Positions 18,231-26,953 of a stretch of DNA of 64,000 nucleotides are shown here, piece after piece. Each line of letters begins with the position of its first letter. Position 1 is the stretch's first letter. The position numbers and the translations under genes are program-made. The notes under the pieces were generated by a model. The model saw only the letters and a program-made list of their open reading frames with translations. It did no database searches and was not told the origin of the DNA. The DNA is from Cyanobacteria bacterium SIG31 (lineage in GTDB: Bacteria; Cyanobacteriota; Vampirovibrionia; Gastranaerophilales; Gastranaerophilaceae), in NCBI GenBank assembly GCA_015152465.1, contig SUTX01000004.1, positions 35,342 through 99,341 on the forward strand. The letters are read 5' to 3'.

Positions 18231-18974
18231 TTAACCTAATTTATTTTTATAAAATTCTATAATATCTGTTTTTGCCTTTAATAGCATTGCCTGTTTAGCA
18301 ACGGAATTCTTCCAAACATTATAACTACATGTCGATGGTAAAAGTTTTAATGGATTATGTGGATAATCTTTACAAATATCAGGCCTATTTTCATAATCTG
18401 AGCATTCATTACCAACAAGCTTCGGACAGTAATAGTAATATACCTTTTGGTCTTCCATAGTTGACTCTAGCAAATCAAAATACTCAGGGCTTGCCAATTT
18501 TGCTTCTGCCTCAGTTTTATAAGGCACAAAAACCGAAACAAAATCTCGTGAAAATTTATCGCCTCTAGCAGCCCGCTGTTTTAATTGCTCGTATGAATAC
18601 TCACTTACAGCTAGCCTACAACAATTACCACACCTTATACACTCACATTCAGATTTTTTATCCATAATCATCTTGTAAGTATTTTTCAGTTTTTGTCTAT
18701 AATCTCCTGCAAGAAATGTCAAAATCTGCATCTGCCATTCTCTATAAGCACAACCTACAGGATAATCTGTAAACACATCTTTCTTCTGAATCTGACAATT
18801 TTTTACCGTACATAATGTACAAGGATTTTCTGGTTTAAATTTATCTACTTCACGTCTTATACTTTCAGCAGCTTCTATAAAGATTTGCTGGTAGTTATCC
18901 TTTAAATCATCATACTGTTCATTTAAAGGCGTAGTTTGTTGAGTAGGTTTTCCTGTATTAAAAAAGTTCTCCAT
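18231..18974 (-). CDS. YkgJ-family cysteine-cluster protein
   Basis: Two cysteine groups define the family: CECIRCGNCCR near residue 110 and CPKLVGNECSDYENRPDICKDYPHNP toward the C-terminus, proposed to bind zinc or an Fe-S cluster. An additional N-terminal pair, CTLCTVKNCQ, extends the usual set. At 247 residues it is longer than the minimal family. Function is unknown. It heads the rlmN operon and has no Shine-Dalgarno site; a complete promoter ends six bases before the ATG. A smaller relative is at 45273-45875. Confidence 0.85.
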   Translation of the reverse strand: MENFFNTGKPTQQTTPLNEQYDDLKDNYQQIFIEAAESIRREVDKFKPENPCTLCTVKNCQIQKKDVFTDYPVGCAYREWQMQILTFLAGDYRQKLKNTYKMIMDKKSECECIRCGNCCRLAVSEYSYEQLKQRAARGDKFSRDFVSVFVPYKTEAEAKLASPEYFDLLESTMEDQKVYYYYCPKLVGNECSDYENRPDICKDYPHNPLKLLPSTCSYNVWKNSVAKQAMLLKAKTDIIEFYKNKLG

Positions 18975-18980
18975 ATATTG

Positions 18981-19009
18981 ATAGTAGCATAGATTGCCTA
19001 TTCCTACAA
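18981..19009 (-). promoter_or_regulatory. Promoter of ykgJ-rlmN operon (leaderless type)
   Basis: On the minus strand TTGTAG, 17 bases, TACTAT, then six bases to the ATG at 18974. The spacing predicts transcription starting at the start codon. Confidence 0.5.
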
Positions 19010-19056
19010 TGTGATTTTGTTTTGAATCAATAACATGTATTAGAAAAGGAGGTAGA

Positions 19057-19446
19057 ATGACAGAAAAATTAGAACTTTATAAATGCAATATTTGTGGCAA
19101 CTTAACTCAAGTAATATTATCAGGAGTTGGGGAACTTGTATGTTGTGGCGAGCCAATGCAAAAACTTGAAGCTAAATATGAAGAAAATAACGAGCTTGCC
19201 GAAAAACACGTCCCTACAATAGAAACAGAAGAAAATAAAAAAGTTGTAAAACTCAAAAATCACCCAATGTCTAGGGAACATTATATTCAATTTATTGAAG
19301 CTATAACTAAAGATAAGTCAACAGTTTACCTAAAATATCTTAATCCAGAAGATATTGCTGAATTTGAGATTAATAATCTTGAAGATGATATTGAAGCATT
19401 TGAACACTGTAATATACACGGCCTATGGAGGAGCAAAAATGATTAG
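19057..19446 (+). CDS. dfx: Desulfoferrodoxin (superoxide reductase)
   Basis: This enzyme reduces superoxide to peroxide without making oxygen, a hallmark of anaerobes. The N-terminal desulforedoxin domain has CNIC and VCCGEPM (centre I, Cys4 iron). Centre II ligands are all present: His in EKHVP, two His in NHPMSREHYI, and Cys/His in CNIHGLW. The 129-residue length fits. A strong AGGAGG site precedes the ATG. The ferritin gene overlaps its 3' end, forming an iron/oxygen-defence operon. The middle region (EENKKVVKL) is slightly more charged than usual, otherwise canonical. Confidence 0.94.
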   Translation: MTEKLELYKCNICGNLTQVILSGVGELVCCGEPMQKLEAKYEENNELAEKHVPTIETEENKKVVKLKNHPMSREHYIQFIEAITKDKSTVYLKYLNPEDIAEFEINNLEDDIEAFEHCNIHGLWRSKND

Positions 19447-19930
19447 CAATACAATTAATGAAATATTAAATGAACAAATCAACAAAGAATTTTACTCAGG
19501 ATATTTATACCTTTCAATGTCTGCACACCTTAAAGAACTAGGACTTTGTGGCTTTGCCTCTTGGACTAGGCTTCAAGCTAAAGAAGAGGTTGAACACGGT
19601 CTCAAAATTTTTGATTACATAATCAATCGAGATAGCTTCGTTACCTTAAAACAAATTCGCACACCTGAATTTGAATTTCAAGGCATAACTTCAATTTTTA
19701 ATAGAATACTTGAGCATGAACAATGTATAACAAGAGCTGTTATGGAAATTGCTCAAAAAGCAGAAGAAGAAAGTGACAGAACTACGCTTAATTTTATAGA
19801 ATGGTTTATTGCAGAACAAAATGAAGAGGAAGAAGCCGTAAAAAATATCATTAAAAGACTTGAACTCTTTGGAGATGACAAAGTTGCTTTATACCTTATG
19901 GATAAAGAACTTAGTAAACGTATAGATTAA
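19439..19930 (+). CDS. ftnA: Bacterial ferritin (non-haem)
   Basis: The 163-residue product begins MISNTINEILNEQINKEF and has ferroxidase residues Glu in NKEFYSGYLY, Glu/His in AKEEVEHG, and later acidic positions in the third and fourth helices, so it should oxidise and store iron in a 24-mer. The ATG overlaps the dfx stop region by eight bases and is preceded by GGAGG inside dfx, so both are translated from one mRNA. Pairing with superoxide reductase couples peroxide production to iron sequestration (inference). It converges with the serine hydrolase gene. Confidence 0.94.
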   Translation: MISNTINEILNEQINKEFYSGYLYLSMSAHLKELGLCGFASWTRLQAKEEVEHGLKIFDYIINRDSFVTLKQIRTPEFEFQGITSIFNRILEHEQCITRAVMEIAQKAEEESDRTTLNFIEWFIAEQNEEEEAVKNIIKRLELFGDDKVALYLMDKELSKRID

Positions 19931-19932
19931 AA

Positions 19933-21171
19933 CTAACCAACAACCGCTTTATAAATCAAGTTAGATGCTTTTACAATAAAATCTTTGCCTTGAGGAGCAT
20001 TGTGAGGACGTTTTGCCAAAATTACAACGATATATTTCTTACCATTAGGAGCAAAAACGATTCCTGCATCACCAAGCATCGTTCCAATATCACCAGTTTT
20101 GTGGATAAACAAAGAACCTTCACCTAGTCCAGCCTGTATGAGCCTGTCATTTTTGACGTGGCTCATATAATCTATAATATATTCACGAGAATTAATATTT
20201 AAAAATCCAGGATTATCAAGGTTATATAGAATTTTCGCCATATCCAATGCTGTTGTTTTATTTGTACCAGCTAAATCAGGTAACCAAGTCCTAACATAAG
20301 TTTTTGAGATTCCCCAATCTCTCAAACCAATATTTATGTCATCCATACCGCCCAATTTTGACATAATCATATTGGTAGAAGTATTATCAGAGTCTTGAAT
20401 CATAACTTTTGCTAAATAATCCATCGTATACATACGACCACCTTGAGCAAATTGTAAATTACCCGACCCTGAAGAACGATATGGTTCTGTCATTTTCATT
20501 TCATCATAAATAGTGAATTGATTAGCTTCTATAGACTTAAACATCCTTACAAGAACAGGAAGCTTAATAATACTTGCAGCAGGATAAATTTCTTCAGCAT
20601 TAATGTTTAAATATTTTCCCTCATCATACTCCCAAACATAAATCGCTGGTTTAATAGTTGGATACTGCGACATAAGAGATGTTAACTGGCTTTTTAACTG
20701 ACTCATTTCAGTTGTCTGGTACATAGTAGTTACTTCACTATGCATTTTTTGTAAGGTCGGAGTCAATAATAGTTGTCCATTAAACATATCATTATGAACA
20801 TAATTTGTCACAGGGTTAGCAAGGCTATAAAGATTAACATCGCTATATACGGCAGGATTCATTGTAGCCATAACATTTCTATATCCAGCAGTAGTAAGAT
20901 TTGAATCAGGATAGAAAACTTGTTTTATTAACCCATTATATGCACTTGGAAAGACAAAAACAGCAAAACTAGCCAAGAAGGTCAAACTTACAACAGATCT
21001 AAAAAATTCAATAAAAAAGTTCTTCTTCTTTTTTACTTTAGGCTTTTTACGCACAACAGGAGACGTAACAACCCGACGTTGCGGAATTGCATGCAAAGTC
21101 CTAACTTGCGTTTGCTGTCTGTAAGCGTACAAAACTGCCCTCCGAATAGCCTTACTATTGAATAGTAGCAC
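19933..21171 (-). CDS. Membrane-anchored serine hydrolase, class A beta-lactamase fold
   Basis: A very basic cytoplasmic N-terminus (about 1-50) and one membrane helix (about 55-75) precede an extracytoplasmic domain with SIIK (SxxK, in YPAASIIKLP), SDN (in IQDSDNTS) and HKTG. These are the class A beta-lactamase motifs. The Glu166-bearing omega-loop motif (ExxLN) is not seen; the region reads RTWLPDLAGTNKTT. It may therefore be a peptidoglycan peptidase rather than a lactamase. The start appears to be GTG at 21169-21171 with no clear ribosome-binding site, so the N-terminus is uncertain. Confidence 0.8.
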   Translation of the reverse strand: MLLFNSKAIRRAVLYAYRQQTQVRTLHAIPQRRVVTSPVVRKKPKVKKKKNFFIEFFRSVVSLTFLASFAVFVFPSAYNGLIKQVFYPDSNLTTAGYRNVMATMNPAVYSDVNLYSLANPVTNYVHNDMFNGQLLLTPTLQKMHSEVTTMYQTTEMSQLKSQLTSLMSQYPTIKPAIYVWEYDEGKYLNINAEEIYPAASIIKLPVLVRMFKSIEANQFTIYDEMKMTEPYRSSGSGNLQFAQGGRMYTMDYLAKVMIQDSDNTSTNMIMSKLGGMDDINIGLRDWGISKTYVRTWLPDLAGTNKTTALDMAKILYNLDNPGFLNINSREYIIDYMSHVKNDRLIQAGLGEGSLFIHKTGDIGTMLGDAGIVFAPNGKKYIVVILAKRPHNAPQGKDFIVKASNLIYKAVVG

Positions 21172-21308
21172 TATGGTAATTTTTATTAATCCTACGAACA
21201 GTCGAATTTGAAAAAGTATAAAAAAAATTATCCAATCTAGCTAACTAATTCGACCAAAGATAAATCTAATCAGGCTATTAAAATATAAATAAAAACAAGG
21301 AGGTTTTT

Positions 21309-21626
21309 ATGAAAAAGTTTCTAATCGTTCCCGCTATACTACTTACACTTCCAACATTCGCAAGTTGTCCACTTGAAGACGGAGCAAGCTGTTCCGTTGC
21401 TCAATTTACACGTCAACAATTAAAACCAACTTATGCACAAAACAGCATCATTAATGATTACTCAGAGACACCCGAAACACGTTTAAATCCCTCTCGCAAT
21501 CCTGCAGATGAAGAAGGTTTACAAAATTTCGGAAACCGCCCTCGTAACTTCAGCTACAATGCAGATTGTCAATTCGGAATTTGTCAAAAATCATCTGGAG
21601 TCCCACAACTCTTTGAAAACAGATAA
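21309..21626 (+). CDS. Small secreted cysteine-containing protein, unknown
   Basis: A signal peptide (about 1-18) is followed by a short mature protein of some 85 residues with cysteines in ASCPLEDGASC near the N-terminus and CQFGIC near the C-terminus, suggesting two disulfides or a lipid-anchored form (the ASC could be a weak lipobox). The middle is proline- and asparagine-rich and looks disordered. AAGGAGG precedes the ATG. Unknown family. Confidence 0.7.
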   Translation: MKKFLIVPAILLTLPTFASCPLEDGASCSVAQFTRQQLKPTYAQNSIINDYSETPETRLNPSRNPADEEGLQNFGNRPRNFSYNADCQFGICQKSSGVPQLFENR

Positions 21627-21630
21627 AAAA

Positions 21631-21664
21631 ACAGGCGCTAAAAGCAAAAGCTTTTAGCGCCTGT
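21631..21664. terminator. Intrinsic terminator between convergent genes
   Basis: A 15-bp perfect stem (ACAGGCGCTAAAAGC) with an AAAA loop. The uridine run is on the minus strand, so it mainly ends the gene at 21680-22069. Confidence 0.88.
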
Positions 21665-21679
21665 TAATCTATTTTAAAA

Positions 21680-22069
21680 TTAAAGCATATTTTTACGGAT
21701 TTTTTCTTTTGCTCTTTCAATATCTTTAATTCTTTTTTCTACAGCTTTAACTTGTTTTTTTAATGCAGCTCTTTCAGCCTTAATTAATTTATACTGCGCG
21801 TCAACATCAGCAAACTTAGTTTTACAATTTAATAAATCATTTCTTATGTCAACTTGTGCATTTTCTAATTGAGAAATTGCATTCTGAATATTTCCATTAC
21901 CAATAGCTTCTGATTCTGCCATAGCATTAATTGCTTGTGCTGAATATGATGTTGGAGTCGCATTATATGATGTATCGTTAAAATTTAATGGCGTAAAAGC
22001 ATTACCATCAGCGTAAGCAACGCTAGATAACATCAAACTCAAACCTAATACTGGAATTATTCTTTTCAT
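21680..22069 (-). CDS. Secreted coiled-coil protein, unknown
   Basis: A signal peptide (about 1-20, ending VAYA) precedes a short disordered segment and then a C-terminal coiled coil (about 60-129) rich in lysine and glutamate with heptads of Ile, Leu and Val. There is one cysteine. The 129-residue product is probably periplasmic and could be a spacer or adaptor, but nothing identifies a partner. A GGAGAAG ribosome-binding site precedes the ATG. Confidence 0.75.
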   Translation of the reverse strand: MKRIIPVLGLSLMLSSVAYADGNAFTPLNFNDTSYNATPTSYSAQAINAMAESEAIGNGNIQNAISQLENAQVDIRNDLLNCKTKFADVDAQYKLIKAERAALKKQVKAVEKRIKDIERAKEKIRKNML

Positions 22070-22164
22070 ATATCTTCTCCTATTTACAATATCTCAATAG
22101 TATAATACACTATCTTTTCCTCTAAAAAATCCTATATTAAATGTAAAAATTTTGTTACAAAAAG

Positions 22165-22196
22165 TCAATTATTTATAAAATATATACTTTGTATAT
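22165..22196 (+). promoter_or_regulatory. Bipartite TCAATT-N14-TACTTT element (copy 2)
   Basis: TCAATT at 22165-22170 and TACTTTGTATAT from 22185 lie 26 bases (second box to ATG) before the peptidase gene. Same architecture as five other sites. Confidence 0.5.
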
Positions 22197-22210
22197 TTAT
22201 AGGAGAAACT

Positions 22211-22942
22211 ATGGCTTTTTGTGAACTTTTTACAAATATACGCTGTTTTTGCCCAAACAGAAATTTGGGCAACTTTGGACTTTGGAGTTTACAATCTCCT
22301 ATATTTCCCAAATTTTTTATACCTTATAACAATACAAGTCTACCTATACTAACATTCAATTATCAATCGCCAAGAGTCGATGTAAGTTTTGGACAATACC
22401 CTACAAATCTTCCTGAAATTCAGATACCTAATTTCAGCAAAATGAGTCTTTACGGAATACAAAATAATCAATATCTTGGTGCAAATAATAACAACTGGTT
22501 TAACAACATGAGTTATGGGGTATATGACTCATTTAATTTCAATAAAACCAAAACTTTCACATACAATAATGACAAAGATAAGTACAAATCTAATAACGAA
22601 CAAAGACTGCAAGGTTTGACAGCAGAAATGCGAGAAAAAACCAAGACGCTTATAGCTTATGCGATTGAGAATGGTTATGACGTTAAAATAGTTTCCGGAT
22701 ACAGAACAGAAGAAGAACAAAAAGTGCTGCAAGAAAGATATAAAAATGAGCCAGGAAGAGCTTCAAAAAACTCGCCGCATACCAGAGGCAAAGCTATTGA
22801 TATAGAATTATACAAAGATGGTAAAAAAGTAGAGGTTACTAGTGCCATTGGGAACTACGCAAAAAACACTCTCGGAATGCGTTGGGGTGGCAATTTTAAA
22901 TCTTATAGAGAACCGTGGCACTTTGACTACAATTGGGCTTAG
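22211..22942 (+). CDS. Peptidase M15 (VanY-type D,D-carboxypeptidase) with unusual N-terminus
   Basis: The C-terminal half carries the M15 signature: SGYRTEEEQ, the zinc-binding SPHTRGKAIDIEL and the terminal PWHFD, so it should cleave peptidoglycan stem peptides. The first 130 residues are unlike the family: aromatic- and asparagine-rich, with a CFCPN segment and no conventional signal peptide. That may be a lineage-specific targeting or surface segment. Export is therefore unexplained. A clear AGGAG site precedes the ATG, and the bipartite element lies just upstream. Catalytic call firm; localisation unknown. Confidence 0.85.
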   Translation: MAFCELFTNIRCFCPNRNLGNFGLWSLQSPIFPKFFIPYNNTSLPILTFNYQSPRVDVSFGQYPTNLPEIQIPNFSKMSLYGIQNNQYLGANNNNWFNNMSYGVYDSFNFNKTKTFTYNNDKDKYKSNNEQRLQGLTAEMREKTKTLIAYAIENGYDVKIVSGYRTEEEQKVLQERYKNEPGRASKNSPHTRGKAIDIELYKDGKKVEVTSAIGNYAKNTLGMRWGGNFKSYREPWHFDYNWA

Positions 22943-24141
22943 AGTAAAATCTGAGTTCCAAGAATTATCCTATGCGAATCTTCTTTTACATCATTCTGAC
23001 AGAAGACATAGTTAAGCATTAGTTTTAATGCTTGACCTTTTATAAAGTAATTTAAACCTGCAGTATATTCTCTTCTTATATCAGCAGAATAATCTAAGTT
23101 AGGTTTGAATTGATCATAACGACCTACTAACTGCAATTTTGGAGTTAATCTATAAGCAAGCGTTGTATAAAGTCCTTCCGCTTTGTTAGAACTCAATCCT
23201 CTTCCACCATTATAACCATCTGCTTTACCCCACTCAAAGTTTGCATATAGATTTTTATATTCATAGCTTGCATATGCACCCAAGACAGTATAGTCAATAT
23301 TGTTTTGACCAGCAGTCAGGCCGCTCCCCATCTTTAACTTACCATATTTACCATTAGTTTTCCCCAAAGGTTTTAAAGATACCCAACCTGCGAACTCACC
23401 ACCTGGAAAGAAGCTACTAAAATTAGTATCCGAACTGTATCCGCCAAAATCATATTCAACAAGGCTATAATTACCTTTTATTCTTGTACCAATTTGTCTT
23501 GTATTACCAAAGGTTCTTGATATTTGAGAACGAACAATTGTCGGAATAACAGTAGAAGACTTTGCTCCTTCATATCCAGTAGCGGTTCTTGTATTACCAA
23601 CAATAATCGTATGATGAGGGATTGCAGTATTAGCTATATAAAAGTTACTTGGCAAGTATTGTAAAAAATTAACCCCATCTTTTGGAGCAAATCTTAAACG
23701 TGCTTCATAATATGTTTTACCATCTCTGAATTTACCGTTAACCCCTAAGTCAATATTGTTGATGTCATAGTATAAATCTTCATCATCGGGCATAAAATCC
23801 ATATTAAGCCCAGCCCTGTAATAAGCAAAAACGTGCATTGTTTTCACTAACGAATTGTCAAATTTTTTAGTCAAAACTTCTTCAAGCAAATAATGAGATT
23901 TTGAAATATCTTTATGCTCTCTGGCTAATATTTCCCTTATTTTCTCTTCTAAGGTTTTTCCTCCCATATCAAAATACCATTCGTCATCAGTAATGGTATC
24001 ATCGTCCTCATCGTCAAAGTTTCTATATGAGGTATCTGTAACTTCACCGTCAACTTTCAATACTACTTCTTGAACAGCAAGTGCTTCAGAAGCAAAAAAC
24101 AAAGATATAAAAAGAAAAGCCAATGTAGTCAAAAATCTCAT
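22939..24141 (-). CDS. Porin-like outer-membrane beta-barrel protein
   Basis: A signal peptide (about 1-23, ending EALA) and an acidic linker (DDEDDDTITDDEW) precede alternating-hydrophobicity strands typical of a beta barrel, with repeats such as YYEARLRFAP, GNYSLVEYDFGGY, YASYEYKNLYANFEWG, LVGRYDQF and KLMLNYVF. The last residues form a strand. It probably forms a porin or channel in the outer membrane. At 400 residues it fits phosphate-selective-porin-like proteins, but the family is not certain. The ATG has no Shine-Dalgarno; TGATATAAT lies seven bases upstream. Confidence 0.8.
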   Translation of the reverse strand: MRFLTTLAFLFISLFFASEALAVQEVVLKVDGEVTDTSYRNFDDEDDDTITDDEWYFDMGGKTLEEKIREILAREHKDISKSHYLLEEVLTKKFDNSLVKTMHVFAYYRAGLNMDFMPDDEDLYYDINNIDLGVNGKFRDGKTYYEARLRFAPKDGVNFLQYLPSNFYIANTAIPHHTIIVGNTRTATGYEGAKSSTVIPTIVRSQISRTFGNTRQIGTRIKGNYSLVEYDFGGYSSDTNFSSFFPGGEFAGWVSLKPLGKTNGKYGKLKMGSGLTAGQNNIDYTVLGAYASYEYKNLYANFEWGKADGYNGGRGLSSNKAEGLYTTLAYRLTPKLQLVGRYDQFKPNLDYSADIRREYTAGLNYFIKGQALKLMLNYVFCQNDVKEDSHRIILGTQILL

Positions 24142-24148
24142 AAACAAA

Positions 24149-24157
24149 ATTATATCA
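24149..24157 (-). promoter_or_regulatory. Extended -10 of the porin gene (leaderless type)
   Basis: TGATATAAT on the minus strand ends seven bases before the ATG at 24141, with no room for a ribosome-binding site. Confidence 0.45.
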
Positions 24158-24291
24158 CGACTTCGAATTTTATTAAAACTTATACTACATCCATATGATT
24201 TTTTTAATCCAATATCAACCCAATAAATGATTTTTTCTTTTTGGTCATTAAAAATTTACAAAGCTACTATTATAATGTAGTTAGTAAAATA

Positions 24292-24319
24292 TTGACTTTT
24301 AGTACAATCTCATTATAAA
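24292..24319 (+). promoter_or_regulatory. Strong promoter of the 24.3-28.2 kb cluster
   Basis: TTGACT, 16-base spacer, TATAAA. Transcription would start near 24326, giving a 23-base leader containing AGGAG. Confidence 0.6.
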
Positions 24320-24348
24320 CAATATAAACAACATAGGAGAAACCTACA

Positions 24349-25911
24349 ATGGGTATGGCAGCATCACAAGCCAGATATTTAGCTCTGGTTGCACGTAAAT
24401 CAAATTGCGAATATGAAGGACAACAAATAAACGAAGCAAGAACAGCTTTATCTAACCAAAGTGCAAACTTGTTCAATCAAATGCTTGGCTTAAACGTCCC
24501 TGTCCCTCCAAGTACGCAAGATTATACAAAAACCCAATACTCTTACAGCGATGGATTTAATTCATCCACTATTTCAAGCTGGCAACAATTGTCAAATACA
24601 GATCCTGATTATAACTATGTAGTTACACACCACTACTACACAGATCGTTACACAGGTTCTATGAAAATGCTAAGCGACCCTCAGGTTCAATTTGCAGGAA
24701 CGGAAAATGCTACTGTTGCTGAACTAAGTGAAGCATTAGCAACAATAGAAGCAACCGAGCAGGCTCTTACTGAAGCTAAAGAAGAAGTCAAAAAACTTCA
24801 AGAAGAAATGGCAAAAATTACTAGCTATGCAGACACAACCGCTATTACAGAAGTCACAGACTCATCATATGATAGCGCAACAAATCGATATGATGTTACA
24901 AACGGAGGAAATAACATACCGTTTTATAATTACGCCAATGCGCCTGATGATTTAAAAACACTTATTGACTCTACAATTCAAAAATTAGTTGAAAATGGGG
25001 CTCTTGATAAAAAATATCTAGAGAATAAGAGCGACATATACTTTACAGATGATGGAAATATTGCTTTTAAAGATGATTTAGATAACCTTCTAGGTGGTTC
25101 TTATGGTAGCACAAAAACGTCATTGCCTATTTATAGCTTGGAAGATGTCAATGCTAAACTCGGACAATATGCAACACAACTCGTAAATGCTGAATTAGCA
25201 GTAGCAACTGCTCAAAGAAATAAAAACGAAGCTGTTGACAGATACGAAAACGTACTAATACACCCAACATACATAGGTAACAGCGAATTAACACTTCTAA
25301 CCGAGTTAGACAAAGAGCAAGAAACAGAGTTAAAACAAATTCTCGCTGATATGCAAGAACAGAATATTGATACGAATCTTCAAAATTGCTTTGACGATGC
25401 AGGCAACTACAGAGGCGGTGTTTATAGCTTTAAATTAAATGGTATTACATACTATACTACATTTACTGACTTACAAAACTCGTATGCTAGCGGTGATGGA
25501 AATAATTATATTGATGCACAAATCAAATTACCATATTACAATGCAACATACGTTTCTACAAAAATAGAAGAAACAGAAAAAGCCCTTCTTGAAACAGACG
25601 GCAACGGAAGATTTGTAAGCGTTAGATTTGAAAACGACTCAGTAAAATACGTTCTAAATATGGAGACAGTAACTGATGACGCTGCATATCAAGATGCAAT
25701 GAATGAATACTATTATGAAAATGCATTATACGACAAAATGGTTCAAGACATTAACGCCAAAACATCAATAATTCATCAACAAGATCAACAGCTTGAATTA
25801 AGATTGAAACAACTTGATACCGAGCAAAAAGCCCTTTCAACCGAAATGGAAGCTGTTAAAAAGGTTGTCGATGACAACGTTGAAAAATCATTCAAAACAT
25901 TTAATGGCTAG
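24349..25911 (+). CDS. Large coiled-coil protein, head of a lineage-specific cluster
   Basis: The 520-residue product has no signal peptide. It begins MGMAASQARYLALVAR, then a glutamine/asparagine-rich segment that ends in LFNQMLGLNVPVPPS. Coiled-coil segments occur at about 120-160 and 280-300, separated by a Tyr/Asp/Asn-rich central region, and a long helix closes the protein (QLELRLKQLDTEQKAL, then VEKSFKTF). The helical ends with a variable middle recall axial or flagellin-like proteins. The 109-residue product at 27593 has the same type of N- and C-termini. I do not know its function; self-assembly or type III-like export are hypotheses. Confidence 0.8.
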   Translation: MGMAASQARYLALVARKSNCEYEGQQINEARTALSNQSANLFNQMLGLNVPVPPSTQDYTKTQYSYSDGFNSSTISSWQQLSNTDPDYNYVVTHHYYTDRYTGSMKMLSDPQVQFAGTENATVAELSEALATIEATEQALTEAKEEVKKLQEEMAKITSYADTTAITEVTDSSYDSATNRYDVTNGGNNIPFYNYANAPDDLKTLIDSTIQKLVENGALDKKYLENKSDIYFTDDGNIAFKDDLDNLLGGSYGSTKTSLPIYSLEDVNAKLGQYATQLVNAELAVATAQRNKNEAVDRYENVLIHPTYIGNSELTLLTELDKEQETELKQILADMQEQNIDTNLQNCFDDAGNYRGGVYSFKLNGITYYTTFTDLQNSYASGDGNNYIDAQIKLPYYNATYVSTKIEETEKALLETDGNGRFVSVRFENDSVKYVLNMETVTDDAAYQDAMNEYYYENALYDKMVQDINAKTSIIHQQDQQLELRLKQLDTEQKALSTEMEAVKKVVDDNVEKSFKTFNG

Positions 25912-25948
25912 GGGTAAATAGACTCAAAGCCAAGTAAACTGGTAATCC

Positions 25949-26025
25949 CACCAAAAGGAGCACTGGGATTTCCAGAATAAATAAAGGTAGTAATACCAAT
26001 GTGCTCCGCCAAAAGGTTATAAAAA
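25949..26025 (+). promoter_or_regulatory. Structured leader (three-way junction) before the 281-residue gene
   Basis: GGAGCAC (25957-25963) pairs with GTGCTCC (26001-26007), enclosing TGG-gattt-CCA (25964-25974) and GGTA-gtaa-TACC (25986-25997). The similar strings CCACCAAAAGG and CCGCCAAAAGG flank the stem; the second carries the likely ribosome-binding site. A regulatory role is inference. Confidence 0.45.
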
Positions 26026-26871
26026 ATGGCATACAAAAACGATGGATACTTAGTAATAGCAAACAGATACGGTTCTGCATCATCAGATGCTAAATCAATG
26101 TTGTATGAAACATATGATAGATTAAGAGACTTAACCGTAGCAGGTTCTGGTTCGTCTGGTACCGGTTTTGAAGCTGCCGGAGGATTTTTATACCAACTAG
26201 CAAGCTTATTTGCCCCATCGGCATTTATGACCACATTAGGCGGCACTTCTGCAATGAATATACCTGGAACTTCTTACTGGTCACAGTATTCAGGTGGAGC
26301 AGGAGGAATGACTGGTACATATTCATCATTTGGCGTAAACAGTCTTGGAAACTATTCAGGTTTTCCTAGTGGATATGCTTCACGATTGAGTGGGTATGCA
26401 ACAGGAGGGGCTTCCTCAATTGGTAAAATTTTATATGGTTATGGAAGCTCAGCAGGCTCTCCGACAGGTTTCGCTTCAGGCATAGGTAGCATTGCAGATA
26501 TCGCAAGCACAGCAGCTTATGGTGTAGGTACAGCTAACGGCTATGGAATAGGTGCTGCAAATATATTAATGCCTCTTGCAGGATTAGTATCAGGCTGGGG
26601 AGGCATAATGACAGCTGCGGCTCCTTACTTAGGCGAATTTGGTCTTCCTGCAGTTGTAATGGGTAACCTGATGCAAGGGACCTCTTCAGCAGCTTTATCA
26701 GCATATCAATCTGTATCTCAAAATGTATTATCAAATGCAGATACAATTTTAACCCAAAAAGTAGCAAATATTGAAACTGTATGCAAAATGCTTGACACTC
26801 AAAGCGATATCGTAAGAAAAATGCTTAAAGATGATCTTGAAAGCAAGAGCAAGTCAATTGACGAATTATAA
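26026..26871 (+). CDS. Gly/Ser/Ala-rich hydrophobic protein, unknown
   Basis: The 281-residue product starts with a polar helix (about 1-35), then a long low-complexity region (about 38-215) full of Gly, Ser, Ala and Tyr with glycine-spaced hydrophobic stretches (GSIADIASTAAYGVG, ANILMPLAGLVSG), and ends in a charged coiled coil (LDTQSDIVRKMLKDDLESK). The middle could insert in a membrane or pack as a fibre. It follows the 520-residue gene after a structured leader and probably belongs to the same transcript. No known family recognised. Confidence 0.75.
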   Translation: MAYKNDGYLVIANRYGSASSDAKSMLYETYDRLRDLTVAGSGSSGTGFEAAGGFLYQLASLFAPSAFMTTLGGTSAMNIPGTSYWSQYSGGAGGMTGTYSSFGVNSLGNYSGFPSGYASRLSGYATGGASSIGKILYGYGSSAGSPTGFASGIGSIADIASTAAYGVGTANGYGIGAANILMPLAGLVSGWGGIMTAAAPYLGEFGLPAVVMGNLMQGTSSAALSAYQSVSQNVLSNADTILTQKVANIETVCKMLDTQSDIVRKMLKDDLESKSKSIDEL

Positions 26872-26880
26872 TAATTAAAT

Positions 26881-26904
26881 ATCCCTTGTGCTTGTTTAAG
26901 GGAT
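26881..26904 (+). other. Hairpin after the 281-residue gene
   Basis: ATCCCTT pairs with AAGGGAT across ten bases. No uridine run follows on the plus strand, so it may be an mRNA-stabilising hairpin rather than a terminator. Confidence 0.4.
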
Positions 26905-26953
26905 TATAAAAAAATACTAATCTTGAATAGTAAGATGCTAAAACAAGTTCAGT

